Shown here: one piece after another, positions 50,126 to 61,706 of the stretch | Position numbering within the stretch: position 1 is the stretch's first letter | Layout: each line of letters begins with the position of its first letter | From: Riptortus pedestris | Lineage: Eukaryota; Arthropoda; Insecta; Hemiptera; Alydidae | Reading direction: 5' to 3' | Length of the DNA: 64,000 nucleotides | NCBI GenBank assembly: GCA_019009955.1 | Contig: CM032228.1 | Span: 5,139,501 to 5,203,500, forward strand | Notes under the pieces: model-generated | Database searches by the model: none | Seen by the model: the letters and a program-made list of their open reading frames with translations, nothing else | Told to the model about the DNA's origin: nothing | Position numbers and translations under genes: made by a program

Positions 50126-50292
50126 ATACCCTTTAGCCGTAAAGTGCATAAATCTTTCTTTCAGAAACGGCAGGTTTTATTGAAAAAGTCCCTTAAGGGA
50201 AATCTGCTAAAATGCGGTGGCATAAAGATTGTGGAGAACAAAATTATCTTTAAAACAAGTCTACGGGAAAAGGAATGGATTCTGAAATTAAA
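50126..50292 (+). repeat. Arm 1 of a dispersed inverted pair
   Basis: GTAAAGTGCATAAATC ... CAGAAACGGCAGGTTTTATT ... GGAAAAGGAATGGATTCTGA matches the reverse complement of 51083-51226. It contains the 22-bp HINE-like micro-copy absent from the other arm. Nature unknown, perhaps a TE end. Confidence 0.7.
50187..50208 (-). mobile_element. 22-bp micro-copy of the HINE-like repeat
   Basis: The bases AGTCC match the extreme 3' end of the family (compare 43429 and 24850) and run directly into CTTAAGGGAAATCTGCT, the extreme 5' end. It interrupts one arm of an inverted repeat pair, and the other arm (51083-51226) has the uninterrupted sequence GAAAATGCC at this point. Confidence 0.6.
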
Positions 50293-50863
50293 ACAAAAAC
50301 TAGTATTTAAAACGAAATAACGCAAAATTATTCTTAAATGAATCCATAAAATGCGTCCTTCCTCATTTATGTACTTCAAAAGACGGTATCTGAAATCCCT
50401 TTTGGTACTGAGTACTTCTGCTACTGAACTTGAATTTATCGCCAATCTGATTTTTTTTTTTCATGTCTTCAATATTCTGCTACTTGTTCTGGTAGAGATG
50501 TCTTTGAACCTCCGCATAGAAGATAATCCATTCCTGTCAGATGGAGTGAGCTGGCCGGCCACTCAATGTGCAAGCTGCGACAGATACTGCCTTGGGCAAA
50601 GATTTCTCTTATTGTTGATCGAGTAGTGATTAAGAAGTGGGAAGGAGATCCATCAAGCTGCAGCCACATTTCTTTTCTTGGCATCAGGACTATGTCTTCT
50701 ATTTAATGTAGGAACTATTCATTTAGGAAGCGGTTGAATACTGTACCATGTAACATATTATCAAAAACATTTGAGTCGTAAGATACCGCACTGTTTGTTT
50801 TACATAAAGTAGGCAGGTGGAAAAATGTATTCCTTTTTAAAATAATTAGTTTATTATTTATTA

Positions 50864-51028
50864 ACGTCCACTTTTTGCAACTTAGGCTAATCAGGAGGGG
50901 TTATCTGCAGGTTACCACCCTTTTCTAGCCATGGTGGGAATTTAGGGCGATATTTAATGAATTTCGTCACTAAATAATTTCCTTTGTCCAGGCAAGAATG
51001 GAACTCGCATGGCTAACCTGAGCCCAAA
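50864..51028 (-). repeat. tRNA-derived SINE with deletion
   Basis: Reverse copy, with the segment between A and B boxes deleted (GAATGGAACTCGCATGGCTA joins B box to head). Lies between the two arms of the inverted pair 50126-50292/51083-51226. Confidence 0.82.
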
Positions 51029-51082
51029 TAATTAGTTTCAAATATATTATTTCTAAGAACGTTTTTTTTGTTATGTTGATGT

Positions 51083-51226
51083 TTTTGAAGTAACCATTTT
51101 TTAGAATCCATTTCTTTTTCCGTGGGCTTGTTTCAAAGACCATTTTGTTAGCTACTACTTTCATGTCGTGGCATTTTCAATAAAACGTGCCGTTTCTGAA
51201 ATAATTTGTGCATTTTACGACTAAAT
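51083..51226 (-). repeat. Arm 2 of the dispersed inverted pair (empty site)
   Basis: Reverse-complement relative of 50126-50292: CAGAAACGGCACGTTTTATT, GAAAATGCCACGACATGAAA, GGAAAAAGAAATGGATTCTA. Lacks the micro-insertion. About 80% similar by eye. Confidence 0.7.
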
Positions 51227-51311
51227 GATGAGTCAAATCGAAAACATTACCGATATAAACTTGTTTTAGAATTCGAATTTTTACAAGAATCCCTCATAAA
51301 AAGTATAGCGT

Positions 51312-51478
51312 TCCATTGGAAATTTCAAAGTTATGGTCGCTGGAGAAGGTTACGAGGTTGAATATGGGCTAATAAGATTCTTCAGGGATCACAATTATGA
51401 CACACCAAGTCTCCAAGGGCATTTGCTAATACAATTGGCGAGGGGGGGGGCACAGGAAATTGGGTCACCCTGTATATT
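51312..51478 (+). repeat. Family C repeat, copy 2
   Basis: GGAAATTTCAAAGTTATGGT, CGCTGGAGAAGGTTACGAGG, TTGAATATGGGC ... GGCACAGGAAATTGGGTCAC CCTGTATA. Copy of 33825-34015. Ends of the type ACCCTGTATA are common in insect dispersed repeats; superfamily not assigned. Confidence 0.75.
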
Positions 51479-51489
51479 ATATATCACTA

Positions 51490-52764
51490 AATACAATTTT
51501 TAGCTTCATCCTGTCAAGAAAAAAGTAGTAAGCTGAAGATGAGCTGATGAGGGCAGCTTCTAATTACTATCATTATATGTGATTCAACAAAAAAAGATCA
51601 TATAATACATAAAGATAATAATTTATTTATATTGTAAACTTTATACATAACAGAAAATACTCAACATTTATAATACAAAATTCAATATGGCAATGCATCA
51701 ACCGAAGCAATATTTTGCATCAAACTGAAACATTAAGCTGATGACTAGAGTAAAGGTGTATACATGAGGGCCTATAATGCCCATATTCGTTGGAAGATGA
51801 AGTAATTGCTTACAAGAAATTTGCACAAAAAAGCATTTAATTTATAATCATGGGTCAATGTTGTGAGGTCAAGATAGAGCAGATAGGATGATAACAGCTT
51901 GTTTTCCTTCTATTAAACTATTTGTGGGACCCGAATAGCAAATTAACATCATGTATAAGAACTAACATAATCAGTATTATATCGTTAATTTGAAAAGTGC
52001 AAACTTTTTCTCTAGCTCTCCACTGCTACTACTAAACTGAGCACAATGAAAATATGGTTAGACTCCATATGTCTTTGGGGTTGAAAATATCTCTCACAAG
52101 TTAGGTATTTTATAATTAAATAAATAAATTATTTCAATTTTAATCCCTTACAACAACTAAAACTGACTTGTCAATTTATTTTTAAAACGGCAAATTGTAT
52201 TCATGTTTACGGATTACCTAGTAAGTAATAAGGACAATTTGGAGTCGAACCAAATTAAAATAACATGATTTAATCTCCCTTTAATAACCTATCTTAAATA
52301 TGATAAGACATTATCTTTCAAGTACTTACTTAACGATATCACATATTTCATTAAATACTGCTCCAATACTAAGTGCCCTATAAAGATAATCTCTTTGCAC
52401 AAAGGAGTTATGTTTTTTCATTATATGCAAAAAAATATCAAAATTTGATTGTTAGCCACTAATGTGTGGCTTTTTGGGAATAAATAGCAAAGAGAATTAT
52501 AACCGTTTAAATAATTATGTAACAAATAACTTTATAATTATTTTTAAAATACAAAATGTCAAGTATAACAGATTTCAAAATAAAAACGCATTATGTGCTT
52601 GAAAAATTTAAAACAATAATAATAATAATGCACCTAAATAATTTACTAGCCTTGGCGCCAATAAATGACACAAATACTTTTCAATGAACTTCAAGAAATA
52701 CCTGATCGTGTAAGGAAACTTTAACAAGTAACTTGAAAATTACATTAAAAGGAGAAGAACAAAG
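51490..52764. other. Probable V-ATPase 3' flank/UTR
   Basis: AT-rich, no repeat family recognised. Minus-strand AATAAA at 52175-52180 and near 51620 are possible polyadenylation signals. The extent of the UTR cannot be set from sequence. Confidence 0.4.
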
Positions 52765-53409
52765 TTAAGCCAACTTATCGCCCATTTTGACCTTGGAAAG
52801 CATGATTACGCCGACGATCAGACCGAAGAGGCCGATTGCACTTCCAAATATTTCGATGATTAGGATTTTGACGAACAATGAAGCATTGGCAGCATCAGCA
52901 AGTGCAGCTCCTGAACCTACGATGCCGACAGCAATCCCGCAGCAGAGGTTGGTCAGGCCGACGCAGAGACCTGAGCCGAACATCAAATAGCCCGACAGCC
53001 AATTGGAGCCTTTGATCCTTGGGTCTTTGGCCATGGCTTCAGGGGTGAACTGCTCCACGCTGCCCGACAAGACTATGGCGATGATGAGGCCGTAGATAGC
53101 AACAGCCTCGCAGAAGATGACCGAGATGAGGTTCTTGGTCTTGATGCGAGGTGCCTTGACACCTCCACCGACGATACTCACACCTGTGATGAATATGCCC
53201 AGAGCTGCGCCGACTACAGACAGAGCTACTGCCAGTCCTATGCCCATCCCGACCCAGAGGTACGGCGAGATCTCGTCCAGTAGCCAGCCAACGCTCAGCT
53301 CCTCCCCTTTTTGCAGGATTATAGTCCAGAACAAGCTGACGCAGACCACTGTAATAACGGCAGTTGCCGTCAATGTTTGCCATAATAGTGTTCTCAGTTT
53401 GATAGTCAT
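52765..53409 (-). CDS. VhaPPA1-1: V-type proton ATPase 21-kDa proteolipid subunit c''
   Basis: A 214-residue membrane protein of the V0 proton-translocating ring, which acidifies endosomes, lysosomes and secretory organelles. Five hydrophobic segments are visible (about 12-32, 50-80, 93-116, 138-172, 177-205). The essential proton-carrying Glu is Glu101 in [14 protein letters not shown], equivalent to the yeast Vma16 site. Glu186 in [13 protein letters not shown] marks the second proteolipid repeat. [19 protein letters not shown] and [20 protein letters not shown] are family signatures. The length matches insect and human subunits. The start is the first ATG and fits the usual N-terminus. The coding region has no intron and is much GC-richer than its flanks. 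The upstream 200 bases are also GC-richer and carry a possible donor (ATGTAAGTGG near 53565), so a 5' UTR intron is possible. Candidate AATAAA signals lie on the minus strand at 52175-52180 and near 51620. No flanking direct repeats or A-tail were seen, so it is not clearly a retrocopy. Confidence 0.95.
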   Translation of the reverse strand: MTIKLRTLLWQTLTATAVITVVCVSLFWTIILQKGEELSVGWLLDEISPYLWVGMGIGLAVALSVVGAALGIFITGVSIVGGGVKAPRIKTKNLISVIFCEAVAIYGLIIAIVLSGSVEQFTPEAMAKDPRIKGSNWLSGYLMFGSGLCVGLTNLCCGIAVGIVGSGAALADAANASLFVKILIIEIFGSAIGLFGLIVGVIMLSKVKMGDKLA

Positions 53410-53708
53410 TTCAGCTGCTCAGCAACTACACAACTCGGAACGAGTGCGCGATTCGGACTGGAAAGGGACACATTCAGCCCGTACTGAGACAGATAGAGGA
53501 GGCTCCACCCAGAGGTGGGAGTGATAACAACACTGATAACAGCACATATTCCACACCACTTACATCTATCTCGCCGCCAGCATAAATACAAACTTACTCA
53601 TTCACACACACACGCAAAATGCCATTAAAAATATAATACATACCCATAGAGATCTAATAGGCACGTATTTGCAACAATTAAATTCAGAAGAAAGCTACTC
53701 TTGTAATT

Positions 53709-54928
53709 AGCAGATTTCCCTCCTGGGACGTAAATGAGGTCCGTTCAAAGTCGTATTTTATATATTTAATGTATATCAGGGAGGGGCAAACTTTGACATG
53801 TTGCAGGCCAGACTTTAGTGTGCAAATACGTTCGCGGGCCGACGACAATATAATTATAATACAATTAATTAAAATAACAAAATGAAATGAAAAAAATAGG
53901 AACAACAATATAATTTAATACTAAAATTTGGATTTATTTATAACAACGAAAGTCAAACAGCGACACCGAAATCATTGACACTTGAGCGTGAATTTGGGAA
54001 ACTAATCCATCGATGTTTAGATTAATTCCACTGATACAAAGACGAAAAGAATTTCCCAAATTAACATCAGTCAGCGTTGTACGATTTTTTGATTTATTAA
54101 CTTTCATCATTGAAAAGAACTGTTCGCGAACGCACAAATCTCTCCTCATTTGGAGTTAGCAGTGTAATATTTTTGTTTTAATTGGGTTTTTCAAAATGTC
54201 TCGCGGGCCGAATCAAATCTTACCTCCCATATATGATGTATGTATATCGGACTTGTGGGAGGGGAATTTCGAAATCGAACAGATCATATTGCAAATTAAT
54301 TATCTATAAATGTTGTTATATGCACATCTTCTCTATCAAGAATATTAACCGAGATAGTTTTTACTTTAGTTCTACGACTTAGGCAAAGCCCCACTCCTAC
54401 AGATGATATATAAGCCTTAAGCTATTATATCATGAACCACATTACTCTAAGCCTAAATACCATGTATCGCTTTACTAAGATACATCCAACTTCTTGTGTG
54501 ACAACTTCATCGATTTAGATTTAACTTTCCAACACGAAAATGTTTACGAGATCTATATAATACTCGATATTTAACCGTTTCAGTCTACAATAAGGATCAT
54601 ATTTGTTAATGGCGGTAATCGGTCCTGGAATAGTGGGGGTGCATAAGGGGGGATTCGAAAATTCCAAATATCTTCGGTATTATGAGCCGGATCGTAAAAT
54701 GTTATAGAACCAATCTTGTTAAACTATTGATGCTCTATGAATCTCTTTTCGTAGCTGATGTATTAAGCGAGTTATTCGTACTTCCTTGTTTTCCGTTTTA
54801 AGTGACGCCCCCTCCCCCTTATACTCATTTTTTTTTTACATATAAATAGAGAATATATGTTGAAATGAGATGACAAGCGTGTTATACCAGCAGGTGGGAA
54901 ATCTACTTAAGCCTGCGTGACGAGCGTT
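53709..54928 (+). mobile_element. HINE-like repeat, copy 11, old, split by a hAT remnant
   Basis: Degenerate copy. 5' part 53709-53770 (AGCAGATTTCCCTCCTGGGA), then a hAT remnant, then the body from about 54228 to a weak 3' end (GGTGGGAAATCTACTTAAGC near 54890-54912). Contains an extra diverged segment in the middle. Confidence 0.65.
53771..54227 (-). pseudogene. hAT transposon remnant (C-terminal dimerisation region)
   Basis: Minus frame 54149-53934 reads CVREQFFSMMKVNKSKNRTT, then LTDVNLGNSFRLCISGINLN, matching the C-terminal block of GTF2IRD2/ZBED-like hAT transposases (LCEQLFSVMKLNKSKLRSRLTDAHL). Imperfect ends follow the hAT-Charlie style: CAGGGAGGGGCAAACTTTGA at 53771 and GTCTCGCGGGCCGAATCAAA near 54198. 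Most of the transposase is absent. Confidence 0.75.
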
Positions 54929-55134
54929 TACATCCATTTCCTCTATTTCTACCGAAGTAAGATGGAACTTAGCAGATTCCAGACGAGCTGAAATGAAACG
55001 GCGGATATTCAGCTTCTATTCTCCATATTTCCTGTAGGAAGGAGCCTGTACAGGTCTCTGGAAAACAACTTTTGGTATTTAAGATTCGAATATAGTGGTA
55101 TATTATACAAAAGAGTACTGTTTATGCAACACTA

Positions 55135-56512
55135 GCTGTACCCTGCGCGCGGGTCTACGCCACCAACTAAAATACTAATTTACAATAAAGATGTATATAA
55201 TAAAAGTTACTCTAGATATCAAATTAAACATATTTTGCCATGTGCCCGTTCGCCAAAAAAACAATAGGAAACGAAATATAACAATTTTTCATTTCATGCC
55301 TCCCTAACAACCCCCACCAGTGGCGGCTCGCGTATAGGCACTGTGGAACTGCAGCACTCCCAATTTCCACTTGATATTATCTATAACATTTAATATAATG
55401 AGCCTTTTTCCTTTATACTTGTATAATATATAATCCTTAAGCTTAATGCAGTAACCATCCCCCAGTTTATGGAAAAAGATACAAAAATCTTTGTATGGAA
55501 CTATACGCTTCACAGTTCCAGCGGCGAGGTGTTTGGCTGTTGTGCGCATGCGCTCAGAGGAAGCTCCACAAGGGATAGAGAGCACTGTCTTTCCCGCAGT
55601 GCCGACCGAATAGATTAAGCTTGAACTGTAACAATTTAGGTTAAAGTAAGTAAAAAATGTATGATTTTGTTATTTTAGGATTTTATCAAGTTTCTGAATA
55701 AATTTTCTTTTTTTTACATGTTTGTTTCCTTTTACACTATTTTAAAACAAAGGCTAAACATTTTCTGGAGCAGCACCCCCACTAATTTTAGCTACGAGCC
55801 GCCACTCCTGTTTGTTCCTAAAAATGTTAATATACTTACTTATAATCAAAAATGCGGAGTTTTGTTGATTTCGTTTTAGTCTTTCGTGTCCTATAACATT
55901 GTTGACCCCTTGTATAGTTTTTCGTGCATACCTCATTTATACTTCGTTATACGGAAAAAGTTTGTACATCAAAAGTGACATTAAATAACAAAATTAACAA
56001 CTTTTGTTATGTGCGTAATTGCCAAAAAACCAATACGAAACAAAATATCGCTATTTTTAATTTCTGACCTCCTTACAATTGCTACTCCTGTTCGTACCTC
56101 GAAATTTTAATATAACTCATAATCAGGGAGGTGTTAATACCAAATCACATCTCAGTCCGGTTGAATCTTTTGTGCAATATCAAATTGTTGACTCTCACTA
56201 TTGTTTTAGCGTATACTCATTTATCCTTCGGTATACGACAAAAGTGTATATTATAAAAGTTACTATAAATAACAAAATAAACAACTTTTGTTATGTGTAT
56301 ATTTGGCGAAAAAACAGTAGGAGACGAAATATAGCTATTTTTAATTTCAGTCCTCCCTTATAACCCCCACTCCTGTACATCTCAGAGAATATTAATATAG
56401 CCAGAAACCTAACCTGTTTTAGTAGTAATATACATACCAAGTTTCATAAAATTCTGTTCAGCCGTTTAAGAGTCTATAAAGGACATACAAACATTCATTT
56501 TTATATATATAG
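55135..56512 (+). repeat. Family B repeat, diverged copy with an insertion
   Basis: Begins AACACTAGCTGTACCCTGCG, a variant 5' end, followed by three internal units. The first is split by a 489-bp TIR element (55318-55806). Ends with a shortened tail (AGTTTCATAAAATTCTGTTC, GCCGTTTAAGAG) and TATATATAGACTAG. Confidence 0.75.
55318..55806. mobile_element. 489-bp TIR element inside family B
   Basis: CAGTGGCGGCTCG at the left end and CGAGCCGCCACT at the right. Flanks CCCCCAC and TCCTG together restore the family B sequence CCCCCACTCCTG, so the insert ends are exact. CAGTGGCGG resembles hAT-type ends, but no 8-bp target duplication is visible. An open frame inside (minus, 55304-55585) resembles nothing known and is probably chance. 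Confidence 0.75.
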
Positions 56513-57492
56513 ACTAGCTCAGATACCCGGCTTCGCTTGGGAATTCATTTGAGGCTGAACGGTGATGGTATACTTTTGGCAAGGCTTTACTTTGCACAAT
56601 ATTTTGACATTTACCCGTCCCAGTGTTTAGGGTTAACACCCGTCGTTTCTGTGGATTTGTTAATAATAAAATTATTTTTTTATGTAAGACTTCACTGTCC
56701 TGCATATTGTCATATTTCCCGTTTCCTGTGTATTATGCATAGATTTGAATTATTAATGAGAAAATATTGACATATATTTTAATCATTTTTTTCATTTGAG
56801 GTACCTGGTAGTTCATATTGAAAAGAAGTGTTGAGCAAATTTCTCTAAATAACAAAATAAACAACTTTTGTTATGTGCATATTTGCTGAAAATGCTATAG
56901 GAAACGAAATATCACTATTATTAATTTCAGGCCTTCCTTATAACCCCCACTTCTGCCCGTCCCTAGAAATGTTAGTATGGCTTATTATAAGGAAGGCGTT
57001 AGTGCTAATTCACATACCGAATTTGGTTTAGTTCGGTTGAGTCTTTTGTGCCAAATAAAATTGTGGACTCCCGCTTTAGTTTTTAGCGTATAACCCATTT
57101 ATCTTTCCGTAAACGGCAAAAGTGCATATAACAAAAGTTACTCTAAATTACAAAATAAACAACTTTTGTTATGGGCATATTTGCTGAAAAAGCAATAGGA
57201 AACGAAATATCGCTATTTTTAATTTCCGGTCTCCCTTATAACCCCCACTCCTGTTTGTCTTAGAGAATATTAATATAGCCTAAAGTCTAAGTTGCGCTAG
57301 TAGTAATATACATACCAAGTTTCATAAAATTCGGCTCAGCCGTTTATGCGTGAAAAGGTAACAAACATACACAAAAGAAACAAATTGCAGTTATGGTGTC
57401 TATGACATGTGAAACGAAAAAATCATGAAATTTCGCGAAAAAAATCAATGTACAGACAGAGGTTACAATTTTATATATATATATATATATTT
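56513..57492 (+). repeat. Family B repeat, full-length copy
   Basis: Starts ACTAGCTCAGATACCCGGCT, contains two internal units and the complete 3' tail, and ends in (TA)n. About 975 bp. Immediately follows the diverged copy and abuts a HINE-like fragment. Confidence 0.85.
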
Positions 57493-57495
57493 TTA

Positions 57496-57886
57496 GATAA
57501 GCCGAAGGGGGGGGGGGGGGGTGTTGCTGAAGGCTGAAAATATCTCAGTAAATATTGAAGATAAGAGAATAAATGTATGTAACAATAATTATAGTACACT
57601 TAATTTGCAATATGATTGGTTCTATACAATTTTTCGATGCCGACGTATAGTAACGGAGATATTTCAACCCCCCCCCCCCTCCCACTGGCTCAATGCACCT
57701 ATAAGGAAACTGATCTTTTTACATAAAACAATTAAATATCGAGTTTGGTAGTAATCCAACAAAAATTTTGACCGCTAGAACGGTAACAGACTAATATATA
57801 ATTTTGAAGGGGCTTCATTTTCCTCATCTCCTGGGTGGGATGGATGGACATTTGAGGAAATTTCCTTGGAGGAAAATCTGGTAAAA
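57496..57886 (-). mobile_element. HINE-like repeat, copy 12, internal fragment
   Basis: Starts inside the element (poly-G at 57507-57521) directly after the TA tail of a family B copy and runs to a diverged 5' end (CTTGGAGGAAAATCTGGTAA). Contains GACCGCTAGAACGGTAACAG. Both poly-G and poly-C tracts have expanded here. Confidence 0.75.
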
Positions 57887-58466
57887 GCCTGTTGGCGTTT
57901 TGGGAGCTACTGCCAAAACTTAGGAAGCCATATTTTTGAGATAAAAATTAAAATTTGATATTTTTCTTATTCTCAGTACCTACTGCCAGATTACAACATT
58001 TTAGGAAATTCTAAAATGATGAGGTAAAATGGGTGTGTTAAAGTGTGACATTTATCCTATTTCATAGACATGCAGTTCCTGGGTATTAGTCAAAGTTCTG
58101 TGCAGAATTATATTTTCCTGTTTAATAGTTTTAAAGCTAGTTAAGGGGCATTAATGCTGGATTCGGACCATGTGGGAGGTCAAATTACAAAAGTAATGAA
58201 CTTCTGACTTGTGGGAAACCTCAATAAACAGTGAATCCAATCTCGTTTTTACATGTTTTCAACTAAACAATAAAATCATGTGTTTCACAAACTAATCATC
58301 ATAAGATGAAATATGTTAGACTGTTTATACCTGTAGAATACATATAGAAGAGCTCACCATATTTGCTGAAGAAAACATTGTGTGCTTAGCCCTTGGCGAT
58401 TTGGCATGACTGGCAGTAGAAACACTTATTTAGACTACTAATATAATTGATATAAACATACCTGCA

Positions 58467-58518
<52 letters not shown>
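58467..58518. repeat. (TA)n microsatellite
   Basis: About 25 TA units followed by CACACAAAACAAAACAA. No linked repeat family recognised. Confidence 0.96.
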
Positions 58519-58524
<6 letters not shown>

Positions 58525-60168
58525 AAACAAAACAATAAAATATGTTTATAAAAGAAAATTAATGTAGCTTGTTTCCAGAAAAACGAAGTTGTTCGTAGTT
58601 TTATTAGATAGTAGATAAACCTATTCCCAATTGTATTTATTTTCTCACTTCTGACAAATAATTTCAATCTAGCCCCTACAACAAGTTAGTAACAAGAATA
58701 TCGAATATGTCCAAAAGTGTGAAATTCGTGAATAGTTTCTGATATTCTACTTAAAACTATGTAAAAATTCTGGGGAACAAAAGTGAGGAGGAAGAAAAAA
58801 TAGGCATTGTGTATTTAAAAAGATATTTTTTTCTTCCAGTCATGTTATAAATATAAAATGTTTTTACTCAAAATGATCCTATTCTGAGATTGACAAATTG
58901 TGTTAACAGTCTTAGAGAAGTTTGTAGTGAATCTTTATCATTATCTTCTTCAACATATAAAAAGTAAAGAGAGGAAGTTATTTAATGACTACTACTCAAA
59001 AACTGAGCTGCTTCAGAGAGAAAAGATCACCCTAGAAAAAGAAAAACAATTTATATAAATATTTTAAATATACATACCATACAAATGAGGGGAAAAAAAA
59101 TTGTAAGATTGTTTTACACCATTAGAGATTAATTAATTGAAGTAGATATGTTCTCTTTTTCAAAAAGAGATATCCCTTCCTTTACATAACGAGGACTTTG
59201 TAATAAAATCTTGTTATTATTATTTGAAAATAATGTGTTTGATTTACAACCAGAATAAATCAATTTGTATTGGAGTAATCTTTTAACACAAATGATAATC
59301 TTAAATTGCGAAGCTTTTTCCTATTCGAAATAGAATGTTGGAAGATAGCTAGAGCCAAAGCTAGGAGAATAAACAGTATTAAGTAGCTGATCAGAACAAT
59401 TTCACTTGAAACGAATGTCCAAGTTTGAGTGAAATATGATTACATTTTGAAATGAAAGATTTGGTTCCAGATTACAGGCTAAGAGGGTTTGAGAGCTGTG
59501 GAGTGGCTTCATTCACAATATATTTTATCAATATTCAATTAGATGGAACACACAGTCAGAAAACTCTCCTGATTATTGTAAGTAGTTATTTCAGCTCACT
59601 TATTTTCCAAGTTTCACGATATGAACTGGCAGCATTTCCCAATTTTTACAATAAAACAGGTATTATTCACAGCTGAAGTTCGTTAAAGTAGGAGGAGAAT
59701 AACTTTTGATGGAAATAACAATGAAAATGATGTATGAAGCATTGTGCAACGGAAAAACTTAATGATTTTGAAAGGAAGAAATCTCCAAGTTTCTGTCCGA
59801 CTTCAATATTAATTTTTTTATTCAACTAAATGTACTTACAACACCTGAGTCAATTCAGATCAAGTAGTCAAATTGAAATATGCATTGATTTTTAACTTAA
59901 TGTTTCCCAAGCTAGCTAACTACTAGATGTTGGGCCTATGCCTCTTGAGTGGTCGGGAACTAGGTCCTTCCTAATTGTAGCAACTATCCAGCCAGCTCTG
60001 TTCCTCTCCATCAACCATATTATACATTTCTAGGCAGCTTTCTCCCATCTTCCAATGGCCAAACAATACAGTTTTAAATAGCACACAAAACTCCATCATC
60101 AGTTCAGCATTCCTTCTGATCTTCTTTTGTGTGAAGCCCTGCCTGCCTAATTATTGGTCTGCTGAACA

Positions 60169-60208
60169 TTTGTACCTCTTAATAGGCACAGATATTAAGA
60201 GGTACAAA
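60169..60208. repeat. Perfect 16-bp stem-loop
   Basis: TTTGTACCTCTTAATA and TATTAAGAGGTACAAA separated by 8 bases. A G/C-containing stem this long is unlikely by chance in the window, but no poly-T or gene context suggests a function. Confidence 0.85.
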
Positions 60209-61706
60209 ATCTTAGTAAAGAACCATTTTCATAAAAAGATCTACAAATTATGTTCTGTAACACTTTTTGATCAAGTGCATTGAAACAGAGATATTGCATA
60301 TTACTTTCAAATAGATTCATCTTATATGGAGCACATCAAAACATATTGTCGATTTAATTTAATAGGAATAGAATAAAGTCTGGACTTGCATCAGATTTTT
60401 TTTCCGTTTAAATAGAAACAAAGTTTAAGTACAGAATTGTGCAAAACATTTTAAATGAACTCAAAATTGAGCCCAAATTAGGCGGCTAGTTCCCCAATTG
60501 TACAAAGCATCTATCCACAACAATTGGCACAGATTTTCAGATACATTTCCAGTACCTACCACATCATGATTGGAATCCAATAAGAAGTCGTCAAAACCAA
60601 ACTGCTTCAGAACAGGGTTTTTATTTTAACTTATAGCTACAACCTATATCAGGGTAATGCAGATTTAAAATTCCAAAATAAATACTAACTTTATTGTGAA
60701 TAATCTAGTTCGAATTGATTGATATAAAATAATTACAATTTAGTAGACAATTATTAAGTTTATTAATATAAATGGCCTAATATAAGTAATAAAATAAATA
60801 TTTTTCATGTTTACACAGATAGTTTAAAATTCAATTAGAAACCAATCTAATCCAACACGCAATAGAACAATTCTATAAAAATCATTTTGGATACATATTT
60901 AATTTACATATTACTTACCTGAATAAAACGATGAAAAAAAAAAACAACCTAAGAATACAAAGCAAAACCCACTATTCCATTTTATTATTTTTTCAATGAG
61001 ATGTTATAAATTGAAGTGTGCAAATGATTTTGTTTGGTGAAAAAGATGAAATATTCTCCATGATATTCAGCTGAAAATGTGGAGATGAAAGATTTACTAA
61101 AAGCCCTAGTTTTACAAAAGAAACCTCATCTTGACTAAGCAGAATAAACTTGAAATATTTTCCATACTTACTATGTCCAAATTAAATAACATCGGAAATA
61201 TTTCTCGGAGAACCATTTTGAGGTTTGATTGGCGAATAGGGATCATAGAATAAATATAAATATATATACATACACAAACATATATATAAATGTGGATTGA
61301 TTCTCCTTGTCGCAGGGCTTAAATTACATAAACAAATCCCGTTCTCATCTATCTCTGCTTTTCTCGCTGTGAAATATTCTCAAATCCATTTATTATGATT
61401 TCTTTTAGTTAAAAAAATTGGAATAAAACATTTTTATAACCAATGCCGATGAAACCCTGTTATCAATGATAGAGAAGTCCTTCTATTAGATTGATCTTGA
61501 TTTTTATTTCCACCCTATTTTGCAACAACTTTGTGAAGGAGAAGCTAGATTTGCCATAAAGAAAATTATGAGAACATAAAACCTAGAAACACCTAAATTG
61601 TATGAGATGATGATTACAAGGCACTTAAAAAAAGAATAGAAGCAGAAAAAGTCAAAAGCATTTGACTTATTCGGTTTATTTATCAGTGGAGCCTTAAGTT
61701 GTTTTT

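Larger units (their letters stand above)
57887..61706. other. Intergenic, nothing recognised
   Basis: AT-rich, with a (TA)n tract and one perfect stem-loop listed separately. The frame at plus 59452-59676 shows no known domain. 59930-60160 is slightly GC-richer but matches no family I recognise. Confidence 0.55.

Noticed and set aside
53039..53524. 114- and 135-codon frames overlapping the V-ATPase gene
   Set aside because: Shadow frames of a GC-richer real coding region, with low-complexity translations.
55304..55585. 93-codon minus frame as a gene
   Set aside because: It lies across the end of the 489-bp TIR element and family B, with no recognisable domain.
57507..57521. Poly-G run (and poly-C at 57667) as a regulatory or quadruplex signal
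   Set aside because: Both are expansions of the G-rich segment present in every HINE-like copy and are prone to sequencing error.
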